From Knufia peltigerae (lineage: Eukaryota; Ascomycota; Eurotiomycetes; Chaetothyriales; Trichomeriaceae): a DNA stretch of 64,000 nucleotides. The notes beneath the pieces were generated by a model that worked only from the letters and a program-made list of their open reading frames with translations, had not been told where the DNA came from and ran no database searches. Every line of letters starts with the position of its first letter. Position 1 is the stretch's first letter. Below, in pieces: positions 11,815 to 22,807 of the stretch. The DNA is taken from assembly GCA_030247855.1 (NCBI GenBank), contig JAPDRN010000108.1, positions 56,099 to 120,098 of the forward strand. Reading direction: 5' to 3'. Position numbers and translations under genes: made by a program.

Positions 11815-12477
11815 ATGTCATCATCGGACAGTCTAAGTACGACGTCGTCCCGTTCTTCACGTTCTTCTTCTTCACTACACATCGACATGTCTTTTGGTCA
11901 CGACACCACTACCTCTATGGCTCAAAACCCTGGCTCGACGGCATGGCAGCAGCATCACCACCACCATCATCCTCACACCCCTCACATCCCTTCGCCACAC
12001 GTCCCTCACATCGCGACCCCCCACCCATTGGCCGCCGCCACTCAGTACCTGGACAAGCACGTGGTGGGGGTGTTTGCAAAGCACCAGACAGAGTTCAATG
12101 TCAACCGGCAAGCGAGGGAGGCAAAACGCGAGGCCCGCCACAGCCTTGTCGACAGTCCGATTCCCGAGTACGAACACGATGACGACGTCGAGCGGCACGA
12201 ATCCGATCGGCAACGACAACACAAGATCAGCACGGCCCTGAGGACGGCCGCCGTCACGTCGTTCGCCCCCGCCTTGGTGGATGGACAAGGTATCGTCGAC
12301 GACAGAAACGAAGGGGACGACAATGAAGCGTGGATGGCGGTTTTGGCGAAGAGGGAGGCTGCAAGGTTAAGGTCGGGAACTGGTCTGTCGGCTGCCACGG
12401 GTGGGGGTGGTGGTGGTGACGACTCGGGAAAAAATTCGTCGTCACCACCACCGCCCGGCGGACGAGCAGAGCGCTAG
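11815..12477 (+). CDS. His/Ser-rich protein of unknown function
   Basis: Single exon of 220 aa with a good start context (CAAAAATGTC). I do not recognise the family. The N-terminus is Ser-rich (residues 1-30). It is followed by a His/Pro-rich segment (about 45-75) with six consecutive His and HPHTPHIPSPHVPHI. A predicted amphipathic section, QYLDKHVVGVFAKHQTEF, precedes Arg/Glu-rich helices with KREARHSLVDSP. The C-terminus is Gly-, Ser- and Pro-rich. A 137-aa antisense frame covers the same bases, so the strand choice rests on start context and protein-like composition. The His cluster might bind metal, but that is speculation. Confidence 0.5.
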   Translation: MSSSDSLSTTSSRSSRSSSSLHIDMSFGHDTTTSMAQNPGSTAWQQHHHHHHPHTPHIPSPHVPHIATPHPLAAATQYLDKHVVGVFAKHQTEFNVNRQAREAKREARHSLVDSPIPEYEHDDDVERHESDRQRQHKISTALRTAAVTSFAPALVDGQGIVDDRNEGDDNEAWMAVLAKREAARLRSGTGLSAATGGGGGGDDSGKNSSSPPPPGGRAER

Positions 12478-12968
12478 TGCGAATGGAAGTGCAAGTGCAA
12501 ATGTAAACGGTGGCGAGCCTTGATTGCACGGGTGACGGGTCGAATAGGTGGTCAAGGTCGTGGGCGAGCAATCAGTTGGGTTTGATTTGAAAAAAGGACC
12601 GCGTTCAAAGTCCAAAGCCCGTCGATATCGATATCGACATGGCGCATCATGAAACGATTGAACGATGAACGATTGAGTGTACGAATGTAGTTTGAAATAT
12701 GAAACATGAAACATTAAACACACTCTCCAAATGCCCATTCCGCTGTCAACACTCGAAGAGCAAAGAACATGATCAGTTTCACTTTGAAGTACTCCAGTAC
12801 TATCAACTCACGACGCAGTACGTCTACCCTACTGTTACTCCAATGCGCGCCCAACACCAAAACAAAAACAAAAATGGTGTATACACAAACGGTCCCATGG
12901 GGCAGTCATGTCTTCATATGAGAACGGCTTTCAATCGTCAGATTACTCTCCCTGTCAAGTGTGCTCAT
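12478..12968. other. Convergent intergenic region
   Basis: 3' flanks of the gene ending at 12477 (plus) and the condensin gene ending at 12969 (minus). I see nothing coding. Confidence 0.5.
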
Positions 12969-15900
12969 TCATGCCTCGCTCTCGACGACCCGGTATCCCT
13001 CTGCCAGCTTCTTGGTAATCTCCTCGTTCTTATGTTGCAACAACGACAACGCATAAGCCGTATCGTCCCACTGTCTCTTGTTGACGCACCGACCAAGTCT
13101 GGCCGCGAGTTTCTCGGCGAGGTTCTTTGCATGTTTGTCCTGTAAGGGCAAATTAGACATGATCAATCATCATAGGTTATAGCTAAACGCCAAAAGGGGC
13201 AAAGGGAAGTAGCGTCCTGTACGGTGACGGGCATGTGAAATGACAATGTGCCGGCCAAATCCGAGTAAATCCGAGTGCAAAACGAACATACCTTTTCGAT
13301 AAAGCCACACAAGAACTTGAGAATTCTCTTGACGGCTTCTTCTTCCATTACTCCGCCCTCCAAAGGACCATCTTGAGTGAGAACACTAAACATGTCCACA
13401 AACTGATTATACACGGCGTTGTCCTTGGTCGCCAATTCGGTAAAGAACATGCGCGCAAGATCCGCGATCTTCTTGTCTCCGTCCTCGAGACATTTGGCCA
13501 TTTCGCCCAGTTGACCCTTGACTTTGACTTGTCCAGCCAAAATCAAAAACGTCAGGGTCATCAAGCACGTCCGCTTGACGCTTTCGTCACCATCGTTGAG
13601 TCTTCGATACAGAAAGTCCGTGTTTTCGTCAATGAGGTGATTGAAGCAGACCGCCATGTCGCCGAGGGCGATCACGGCGTTCGACCGGACGATTGGATCT
13701 GTTGATCGTTCGAGAATCGTAATCAAAAGAGGCAAGTTCTTTTCGCAGTACTCACTGCTGACGCACATGAGCTTGGCCAGACATAAAGTCGCCTGGGCCT
13801 GGAGTTCACGGTCTTTGTAGGCTGCGTTGTTTGCACAAATCTCCGTCACCAATGGACCGAAATTGGCAAGCAACGAGTTCTGCCCATAAAGGAGCTCTCG
13901 TTCTCGAATGTGAGCAATGGCTTCGGTAAAATCGTCCTCAGTTGTGCCTCCAATCATATCGAGTTCGTCCTTCTCTTCTTCTTTCTGCTTCTCTTCCAAA
14001 ACCTCTTCCGCGGCTGTCTTCTTTCTTCGAGCAGGTGTAGGACCGGCTGACTTGTCTCCTGACGTATTACTAGCCACGGCCTTGTTCTTTTCTTGCTCGT
14101 GTTTCCGCCGTTTGAAGTCAAGCTCGCACAATTCTAAATGAACAATTTGTTTGATGGCGATATGACCAACTGTAAAGAAAAGCTGAGAAAGGGCAAGGGA
14201 TGGCTTCTCCTGCCCTTCTTTCGAGGCAGCGGCTTCCTCTGTTTCGGGCTTGTTGGCATCCTCGTCCGCTTCGTCAACATCCATTGGTTCAGCATCTTGA
14301 GCTAGTTCCGGGCTCGGCGTTCTCGAAAGCGAAGACAGGTCCTTCGTTTGTTGAAATACAAGTCGAGTTTTCTGCCTCAGTACTTCAGAACATAAGATAT
14401 CAGGGTGGTCCGACAGAATATAAATGGCAGAAATTGCTTGTTCAGCCATTCCGTACCACTCCTTACTAGAAGACGTTGTCAGGAGAATTGAAGCGAGCAT
14501 CCGTAGAACTTCATGGTTGTTGGGCATCCGAGACAAACCTGCTGCTGCTGTCTTTTCTTGAGCCTTCTTCGCAACAGGTATCATACGTCGCAATGCAACG
14601 CAGGTGAATTTAGCAAGGACAAAGTCTTGTCTGCCCAGTTGACCCAACCCTATTCGCAGCATGGTATCAATCTCCCTGATAACCACCTCGGGATTGGCCA
14701 AACCTATCATTCCAAGGACAATTATTGCACCTCGTCGCTGAGCTTTAGAGATTTCCTTGTTGACTCCATATACCTGCCACAACTTTGCCACCACTAGTTC
14801 AGAGATATGTCCAGCTTTGAACATCGTCGCTAGCAGCTGCTCCAGTGATGTCAATTCTGCTGGAGTAGCTCCAAACGTCAAGCTGATCATGTTTCGAGCG
14901 ACAAAATTGGCGGCATCGTTGGCGGTAAACATATCTGGAGCGTCGAAGAACAAACCCTTGTAATTGTCGATCAGGTGAGTTTGTATACCCTTTCCTTCAT
15001 CACTATTGCCTTTGGTCCAGATTAGTCGGAGCATGCGTCGAATGCCTTGACGGGCTGTCTCAATCTTGAACGCATCGATAGTGACAAAAAAGTCCATCAC
15101 ATCAATGACTTCGGTTTTGTTTGGGGAAGACAGCAGCTGTACTGCAAATTCTGAAGCTTCGTGGATCACATCAATAAACCTCAACGCCTCCAAGTAGTAC
15201 TTGCGAGTCAGCTGAAGTTTTCCCAACACTTCCGAAGTCGCGGCTTCTTCTTGAGCCTTTCTTACTGCCTCAATCTTCTCCTCTTCAGTCATTTCGACCG
15301 GGTCCTCAGCTTGAGCATCGGCATGTTGCGTAGCATCATCCAAAAGTTCATTATCAACCTTTTCCTCGCCGTTGGCCGTCTGGGCTACTCCAACTTCTTC
15401 GGGCGGAGGCTGTAGAGCTTCAAGCTGGGACTCTACGGCTTCTAGCCGGTCGACCCAATCCTTCCTGGAGAGCTGACCACCGTGCATCACACTGAAAGGA
15501 TGCGAAGCGACAAGTTTCCTGAGCAATTTGATTGCATTCCGGCGCACGTTGCTGCTCTTGTCTTGTAAACTCTGCATAGCCAGCTCAGCAGCATGTTGCC
15601 GCCGTTTCGGGAATTTCTGCTCCAAGTCGCAGATCTTTGTGAAGACTTGGATTGCTTTGACTCTACAAAATGGAGCCGTGTCCAAAAAGCGCTGCTCGAG
15701 TGTGTCGAAGAATGCATTGATCTGGATTTTGGTCGTCTCACTCTTCTCTTCTTGCTTGCTCAAATCAGCAAGGAGATTTCCACAGACTTCGATGACTGAG
15801 CATCTCAAAGTGTAGGATTCGCTATCGAGGAATTTGGCGAGAAGACCCATCTCTTTAATGACTAGTCTCGGCTCCAACTCCGACAGCTTGATCATAAACG

Positions 15901-16898
15901 TAGATACTGATTTTGGGCCTTTTGTGTCATTTTGGCTGAATTCCTTTCCTGCTAACTCTCTCAGGATCTCTGCGGAGAGCTGATGATAATCGTACTGTTC
16001 TGCCAGAATGTGCAGAAACTCAGCCATCGGCTCCGACAGGTGCTCGAAATAGGTCAAATTCTGCACGATTGATGTTTGTGCACCGAGAGCATGGCCGTGG
16101 TGTTTGACGGCCACACAGAGCACCTTGAAGCAAAACATTCGAACTGGCGTTATCTTGACCCTGGCCTCGCTCTCCATGATCAAGTATACCGACCGTGTGA
16201 ATAAATTAACGAACGTGTCTCTGTCAGAGGTGGTTTGAAAAATGCGGTTCAATTTCAGCTTCATGACCCGACACATGACATCCATTGCGCCTTGTACTTG
16301 GCCGGCCGAATCCCAAACATCATCTTTCGCAGCTGATTTGGATCTTGCTCCTTTTCCTCCTCTTCTTGCGGGGGCCAAGTTCGATTTCTCAAGAGCTTTT
16401 GCTTCGACACCTGAGATTGCCCACTGGAGAAGGAAGGCATACATCTCCAGGAGACGTTTATGTTGTGTAATGGTATCTTGTTCATCATTTTCAATATCGT
16501 GGTTGGCAACGTCCGCTGTAGTTGCGAGGCCGGAAACGATCAGATGGAGGATCTTGCTTAGAGAGTGGGTAGAAAGGACAGAGGATTGCCTGGATTGAAA
16601 TGTTTTAGCACAAAAAGATCTGGGAATATTTCAGGTGATAGTAAGGAGGAGAGAGAGCGCACTTTAGCAGAAAGAGCAGAGTATCAAAGATAACACTTCT
16701 TCCCAGGGCCTCAGGGTTCTCAGCAATTGCGTCTATTACCGGATCCAGCGCATTGTTGACGAGGTCTGAATTGAGACTATCTGGATCATTCTCACAGTCG
16801 AGCAGCTCGGAGCTCGCTTCTGGAGTTGGAATTGCCATGGAATCACTCAGATATAATTTGAGTAACTCATTAATATCGAATTCGACCTGGTCGTCCAT
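12969..16898 (-). CDS. cnd1: Condensin complex non-SMC subunit 1 (Cnd1/Ycs4/CAP-D2)
   Basis: Three exons (16663-16898, 13292-16589, 12969-13139) give 1234 aa. Both introns have GT-AG ends and closed phases, the first with a CTAAAAC branch site. This is the HEAT-repeat subunit of condensin, which compacts and resolves mitotic chromosomes with Smc2/Smc4. The protein opens with MDDQVEFDINELL, has a Cnd1_N-like region, HEAT repeats throughout, an acidic middle (about 340-400) and a charged linker around residue 900. Near residues 1075-1110 it has the family's most conserved segment, KRTCLMTLTFLILAGQVKVK followed by ADLARMFFTELATK. The length matches fungal orthologues. An upstream in-frame extension begins with TTG, so ATG 16898 was chosen. 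It is divergent from the Cdc7 kinase. Confidence 0.97.
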
Positions 16899-16993
16899 GT
16901 TGCTGATTGTGCCTGTGCACGGCGTGGAAAGGAAAGGCAACTGGATTCACCAACCTTTGTTTACAGTGGCCAGTACAAAAAAAAGGCAAGGCT

Positions 16994-17007
16994 TCACCGC
17001 GCGGTGA
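16994..17007. promoter_or_regulatory. 14-bp perfect palindrome TCACCGCGCGGTGA
   Basis: Self-complementary sequence in the shared cnd1/cdc7 promoter, about 100 bp from the cnd1 start. It could bind a dimeric regulator. The factor is unknown. Confidence 0.5.
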
Positions 17008-17140
17008 TTTTCACCACAGAAGAATTGGATCTCTCAGAATCAAAGTATCAATCAGTGCAAACAAGTTCACCATCATCGTCAAAAACATAACGATCACTCA
17101 ATCATCCAGAATTGCTTTGCAGGGCTTGAAGTGTATGCGC

Positions 17141-17146
17141 ACGCGT
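17141..17146. promoter_or_regulatory. MCB element ACGCGT
   Basis: Exact match to the core bound by the MBF (Mbp1/Swi6-type) G1/S regulator, 62 bp upstream of the cdc7 ATG. Use here is inferred from family knowledge. Confidence 0.6.
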
Positions 17147-17207
17147 ATTGATTGGTGGGATTTGTTGACAGCCGCTTAATCGGGGCCATTCACCCCACAA
17201 CAACACA

Positions 17208-18986
17208 ATGAAATTGGCGAAGGCCAGAAGAGCCGTCCTGTGGTCTCTGCGACCAAGGAGGTTGACTGCTAGAAAATCAACAGTTCCAAAACACTCAAAG
17301 AACAAACAATCACAATATAATGTTGTGCTAACTCCCACTGACGCGTTAGAAGTCGAAGACGCCGAAAAGGAAGGAGCTGATCCTGCGCGTCCTGAACGTC
17401 AACCACCATTGGAGGTTGAGACGCAGCGGGCCGCTGCAGGAGAGTTTGCAACTGCAAGGTCTGACATTCTGGGCAAGAGAGGGCGACTCGACATGGTACA
17501 CCCGGACATTGCCATCCACGAGGATGCCGAGGATAGCTTCCATGACGCTCGTAAGTCGCAGAAACCACTGCGCAGTCACGACATGGACCAGCCGCAGTAT
17601 GACGAGGAAGATGACTCCATACCTGGGTCCTGCTCCGAGGATTCGGAAGAGAGTGAGGACGAAGTCGACGAGAGTGTCATGGAAGACATGCGGAAACTAG
17701 AGGAGAGTTTCAAAGGCATCTCTGAAAAATACCGGTTGATCAACCGCATCGGAGAAGGTAAGCTCGCCGTTCCAGCTCGACCATGTCGATACTCATGATC
17801 GATAGGCACATTCTCGACGGTGTATAAAGCGGAACAACTCCCTCAGGCGGATGATTTCGACCAAGAGAATGACGTGCCCTCGGGGGTGCTTGATGAAGAT
17901 ATGCCAGCATGCAAGAGACGGAAGACCAATTCTACAGACCAACACATGCGATCTCGACGAAGGCCCCAGATTGTGGCTCTGAAGAAGATCTACGTCACGT
18001 CGTCCCCCCACCGAATCCTCAATGAACTGGAGCTGTTGCACGAATTACGAGACTCGCCGTATATTTGTCCGCTGCTGACGGCATTCAGACACCTCGACCA
18101 AGTCGTTGCTGTGCTGCCATATTTCAAACATCTGGATTTTCGGCTATACTACCGCGATTTCCTGGTCAATGACATGCGTCACTACTTTCGCAGCCTGTTC
18201 AATGGGCTGTGGCACGTTCATAAAGCTGGAATCCTGCATAGAGACATAAAGCCGACCAATTTCCTCTACGATCACTCGAAACGACAAGGAGTGCTTGTTG
18301 ACTTTGGTCTTGCTGAGCGCCAGGGTACAGACTGGCAACAGTGTCTCTGCACAGAATTCAAGGAGCGACGCAAAGACAAATTTCTCAACTCAGTCGCCAT
18401 TCAGATGCTACAGAACCAAGCTGACCTGATGTCTAATGGCCATCCCAAGAATGATAGTCGACCTTCACGACGAGCAAACAGGGCAGGCACAAGAGGTTTC
18501 CGAGCACCGGAAGTCCTGCTCAAATGCACATCGCAGACCACCAAGATCGACATCTGGTCTGCAGGTGTCATCTTATTGACGCTGTTAGCACGAAGATTCC
18601 CATTTTTCAACAGTGCTGACGACGTCGACGCCATGATCGAGATCGCCTCTATCTTTGGTCGGAAGAAGATGAAGGGTGTTGCTGCTATGCACGGCCAAGT
18701 CTTTGAAACCAACATTGAAACCATTGGCGAGCGTGGTTTTACACTCGAGAAAATTATCCTTTGGGCAAGCTGTCGAGAGAAGGAACATGACCAGCTCCGC
18801 GCTGGTGAGGCGCAAGCCGTTTCATTCTTGGAGGGTCTCCTTGAACTTGATCCTGCTAAAAGATTGAGCGCGAAAGAAGCACTGCAGCACGAGTTCTTCA
18901 CAGCACCTGTCGAGGACGAGGAAGAGCGCGCAGAGCGAGAGGCACAAGATGAGCTCGAAGAAGAGCAGAGATTAAGGCGTCGCTGA
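17208..18986 (+). CDS. cdc7: Cell-cycle kinase Cdc7/Hsk1 (DDK catalytic subunit)
   Basis: Two exons (17208-17757, 17806-18986) give 576 aa, joined within the glycine loop (IGEG/TFSTVYKAE). With its regulatory subunit Dbf4 this Ser/Thr kinase phosphorylates the MCM helicase to fire replication origins. Visible elements are an acidic disordered N-terminus (1-170), the glycine loop (~181-187), VALKK with the catalytic Lys (~240), HRDIKPTNFL (~328), VDFGLAE (~349), a kinase insert of about 65 residues typical of Cdc7, GTRGFRAPEVLLK and DIWSAGVILL. The C-terminus is Glu/Arg-rich. The insert and the GTRGFRAPE segment distinguish it from casein kinases. Transcription is divergent from condensin. Confidence 0.97.
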
Positions 18987-19686
18987 TAATATTGTCACAG
19001 CATTTTTGAGGTGTTTGAGGAATTCAATGACAGCCTGGTAGAAGTGTATTATTAGCAAGCTAGATACCCCCTGGGACATTGGACGGCAGGGCATTGCATG
19101 GTGAGGCTTGTGTTTGACGAACAGTGTGCTTGATGGGGGAGGGTTTTTGACGAGATGAAGAAATGTCCTCGACGCGAATAGAGCGCCATTTTATACAAAT
19201 GAAGAAGAAACAATTCATGCATTTTGCTTTCTAAGGTCGATATAGAGGGTCAGGAGTTTGTTGTCACGGCGCTGTTACGAATACGAAGATATTAACGGAA
19301 TAAACACCAAGCCGTTTGTTGATGTCATGACCAACGACAAACAAAATGCGAGCGCAAAACTCCAATAGTGGATCTTAAATAGACGGGCTGATAACAGTGA
19401 CACCGGCGACTGTCGACAATTCTAAACTACAGACAAATCTCTTTTCGAGTTTCGCGTAAATCCCAATTTCGAGATTCAAAAGTGGCAGTTCGCGTGCTGA
19501 GAGAGCGTCGAAGCTTGTCCTGCCACCACTCTCTCAGATATCGAAGAAGTTCACCTAGGGTTGTCACTATACCATCCAGTATCAAGTACCACATCGAGTC
19601 GTCTACAATTCATTTTCTTAAAGTATAGAGAGCATACACACACACTGCGACCCAAGATCTACCTACCGATATCGGCCTCTCCTTTG
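18987..19686. other. Intergenic region with upstream leader
   Basis: No gene is supported. It includes the cdc7 3'UTR and the promoter of the HAD hydrolase. An open frame from 19561 begins with TTG and is treated as leader. Confidence 0.5.
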
Positions 19687-20788
19687 ATGCAATTATACCC
19701 TAGACGTCTTCTCCTACGGCCGGCAAAGACATTTTGGACATTCAGAGCCATGTCCACGGCGCCACTTGGTCCAAAGGCAAAACGCCCACCTAAGCGTTTC
19801 GCACCGCTCGATCCGACGCTACAGCACGACAGGGACCTCCCAAAGCTGAAGGGTATCATATTCGATATGGACGGCACGTTATGGTAAGTTTCTCTCTGCC
19901 AACCCAGATACCTACCTAGGTAGTATTCATCTGGCACAGCCTTTCCTATGCACAGGGGCGTCTAGATGACCGTTGAGTGATACACGAAATAGTCTCCCTC
20001 AGAACTACATGTTTCGTGAGATGCGCTCTGCCTTGGGTATCCCGAAATCCATCGACATAATTGACCATATACGGTCGTTGTCCAACGAGCCAGACGGGGA
20101 GCATCCCGCAACTGAACCGCCACATTCACCGCTCGACCCGACGCAACCGCCGTCTGAAGAAATGCTCTCTCCGACCAGCGACACCGACCCGGATCCGGCC
20201 CCATCGTCGCCCCAGTCGCGTGCCGTGGCTACGATCAAAGCCATCGAGCGTAATGCGATGACCTCCCAGCGCCCTCAACCTGGACTGCAGGAGTTGATGG
20301 CCTACCTCACGCGTCGGGGAGTGCCGAAGGCTCTGTGCACGAGGAACTTCCCGGCGCCGGTGCACCATCTGCTCAGCACGTTTGTGCCGGACGAGAAGTT
20401 CCACCCCATCATCACGCGCGAGACCGAGGGCGTCCAGCCGAAACCGAGTCCGGAGGGGCTGTGGACGATTGCGTCGCAGTGGGGGCTTGACAAGGATGTC
20501 GACGACAGGGTGTTGGATGGTATCACGGTTCATACTGGTCCAGAGGGCGAGATAGAGGTCGATCCATTGGAGGTCACGAAGAGTGTTCTCGGGTCGGGAT
20601 TGATCATGGTGGGAGACAGTATCGACGACATGGCGAGCGGGTATAGAGCTGGTGCGGCGACGGTGCTGTTGGTCAATGACGAGAATCAGCACTTGGAAAG
20701 CCACGAGTATACCGGGTTGTGCGTGAAAAGGTTGGATGAGTTGATTGATATTCTGGAACGGGGGTTTAAGGAGATGAGTGCATCGTGA
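19687..20788 (+). CDS. HAD-superfamily phosphatase, probably mitochondrial
   Basis: Two exons (19687-19883, 19993-20788) give 330 aa. Splicing joins motif I as FDMDGTL-C-LPQNY, and the intron interrupts it just after the catalytic loop. The N-terminal MQLYPRRLLLRPAK is basic, lacks acidic residues and looks like a mitochondrial presequence; a second Met, 21 codons on, could give a cytosolic form. Motif I is DMDGT (nucleophile and acid/base Asp). The motif III Lys is in KPSPEGLW, and motif IV is GDSIDDMASGYRAGA. A Pro/Ser-rich insertion (about residues 92-120) lies in the cap region. It resembles yeast YOR131C-type HAD hydrolases. The substrate cannot be read from sequence. Confidence 0.9.
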
Positions 20789-22807
20789 ATACCACCCTAT
20801 CCTACCTGACCTAAAGATCTATCACTCTGGAAATGACTCGCAGCATAATCAGCCTACTGTGACCCAAACAAGATGCAGGTGATTCAGGGAGAGAGAATCA
20901 TCTGCACTCTCACGCAGGGTACATCCCGCCGGAACATACAGCATGGGGTAGGCGGAGTAAATGATCCAAAGACAGACGCAGGAGACTGCTGCATTCCCTA
21001 CTCATACACGTGATGATTTGTGGCAGCAACCAAGCAGCTAGCATCCCCTTGCATGAGTATCACTGTATCATGACATGTCTGGTTGCACAGAATAGAGACA
21101 CGGCAATAATGATTGATACGGTACAAAACGATTCGTGGCCTCAAGGATGATGCGCTGGCAAAACGAGATCGAATGGACGAATGAGGATGGGAGAGCAGTC
21201 GCTGAAACTGTTCATCACATTTTTTTGCCTGCGCACCACCGCCCCGTCGCCTGTGCAACCATGCAGGAATTTCTTTCTTTTCTTTTCTCGTCAGGGCTGG
21301 GCGTCATTCGCGGCCACCACAGGCCCAAGAAAGGCGGCTTGTGGGGAGTGCGGATGGCGGCAAAGGCCCGTAGCTGGGAAGCCATTCGTCCCGCCAACCG
21401 TGAAGCCGGATCTCTCGGTGGATGGTTTTGGCAATTGTGATTGTAGGATAATTTTGGACCTCGTCGGGCACAGGATCGAGGTGGCCAACAACGATGCATC
21501 AGCTGGTCGAGAGGTAGGACTCGTATCTATTGTTGAGATGTCTGTTTGAGATTTGGTCTGTAGGGGGAAAGTGTGTCGGTATTCCAGCAGCGCCATTTAG
21601 AAGAAAACCTGATGATGATAACCTGGTACCGGTCAAAGTCATAAGGACAATACTTCCGGGCAGCAAAGATCTGTGCGTGGTAGTACCCGAAAATCAGACG
21701 CCCGAGCTTTGTCTGGAGAATAAAAAAGCTGGAGAGAGCTTGGGCCAGCCTGGCGAACCGACACTCGACGACGGCTGTCTCATGATAACCATAATTCAAG
21801 CTCGCGTCAGAGCTTGCATGAAGAGGCTTCTGAAACCAGTGAATGAGATCATGTCGTTTGTTGATGAAGTTTGAAAATGGACATGGATGGAGGCGCCAGA
21901 CAGAGAGGAGAAAGGGCCTGCTGAGCCTTTACCAGCGGGTTCCTGGTGGGCGTGGCGAGCTGTCGACAAGGTGACTGGCCTTTGAATATCGCCTAAGCTT
22001 AGCGGGCACTTTGGTGTCACTGCGCCATTTGGGGCCTCTAAAGATTCCCGGGCATTTTTAGATGGCCTACAGAGCCTAGAGGGCCTAAACAGCCAACAGT
22101 AGTGCCTCTGTACGGAGAACTTGCCTCTCCATCTCACCTCCGCCCAGTAGCCCAATAGCCCAATAGCCCAATAGCCCAATAGCCCAATCGCCTCACTTAC
22201 CACTCCGTCCCCTGCTGCTGCTGTTGCGCTACTCTCACAATCCCAGCTGTCCGCAACTCATCCACCTCCATCTCCATCGAATTCGCTTCAGCAGCTTTTC
22301 TCTTTCCCTTCCGAGCCAGTCTTGTCTTGCGTATTTGCTTGTCAGTTGAGCCTTTTGATTTCTGGCCAGAGATACCCGTGAGCGTTCGTCGACTGCGATC
22401 CTAGACAAACGGTGACAACTGTCTCAAACAAAGACCTCGTCCACAAATTTCCCAGCCTCACAATTCTTCCACGAACTGTTCTCTGATCACCTGTTCGTCG
22501 CTTCCTGAGTGGAATCCTCCCTCGCGATCGCAAAAACAGCTCGTCCGAACACCGATCTCACTCATGTCACTCCAACGACGTTAATAAATAATCTCTGGTG
22601 GACATCAATTATCGCCGCTACCTGCAGCCTTTTGTTTACATTCGACGGAAAGCCTCGCACTAAGCAAGCCCCTCTTTCACCGACAAGTCATGCAAAGCCG
22701 CTGCCTCGCAGGAGAATAAATAATCGACCTGTTCAAATAAAGAGTGCATGCGCAACAGGATCTGTGCATGTCCTCCATGAATTCCCACCGCCTGAGGTAG
22801 CTTCAGA
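20789..22807. other. 2-kb intergenic region
   Basis: No supported gene; the open frames are short and uncharacteristic on both strands. It contains an 8-bp tandem repeat (22143-22190), a CTG-type triplet run near 22211-22223 and the leader of the large gene starting at 22808. Confidence 0.5.
22143..22190. repeat. 8-bp tandem repeat, six copies
   Basis: CCCARTAG-type unit: one CCCAGTAG, four CCCAATAG and a terminal CCCAATCG, without gaps. It lies about 620 bp upstream of the 22808 start. Confidence 0.85.

Larger units (their letters stand above)
16899..17207. promoter_or_regulatory. 309-bp bidirectional promoter of cnd1 and cdc7
   Basis: The only sequence between two divergent start codons. 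It contains an MCB element (ACGCGT, 17141-17146), an inverted CCAAT box just after it (ATTGG, 17151-17155) and a 14-bp perfect palindrome (16994-17007). Both genes act in S phase or mitosis, so shared cell-cycle control is plausible. Confidence 0.7.

Noticed and set aside
11875..12288. 137-codon minus-strand frame over the His-rich gene
   Set aside because: No family features or good start context. Kept in mind because the plus-strand gene is itself only moderately supported.
16899..16940. 14-codon upstream extension of condensin
   Set aside because: Opens with TTG; ATG 16898 gives the expected N-terminus.
19561..19686. N-terminal extension of the HAD protein
   Set aside because: The frame opens with TTG. 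ATG 19687 directly starts a mitochondrial-type presequence.
20126..20704. 192-codon minus-strand frame over the HAD gene
   Set aside because: Antisense shadow; Arg/His-rich and without motifs, while the plus strand carries all HAD motifs.
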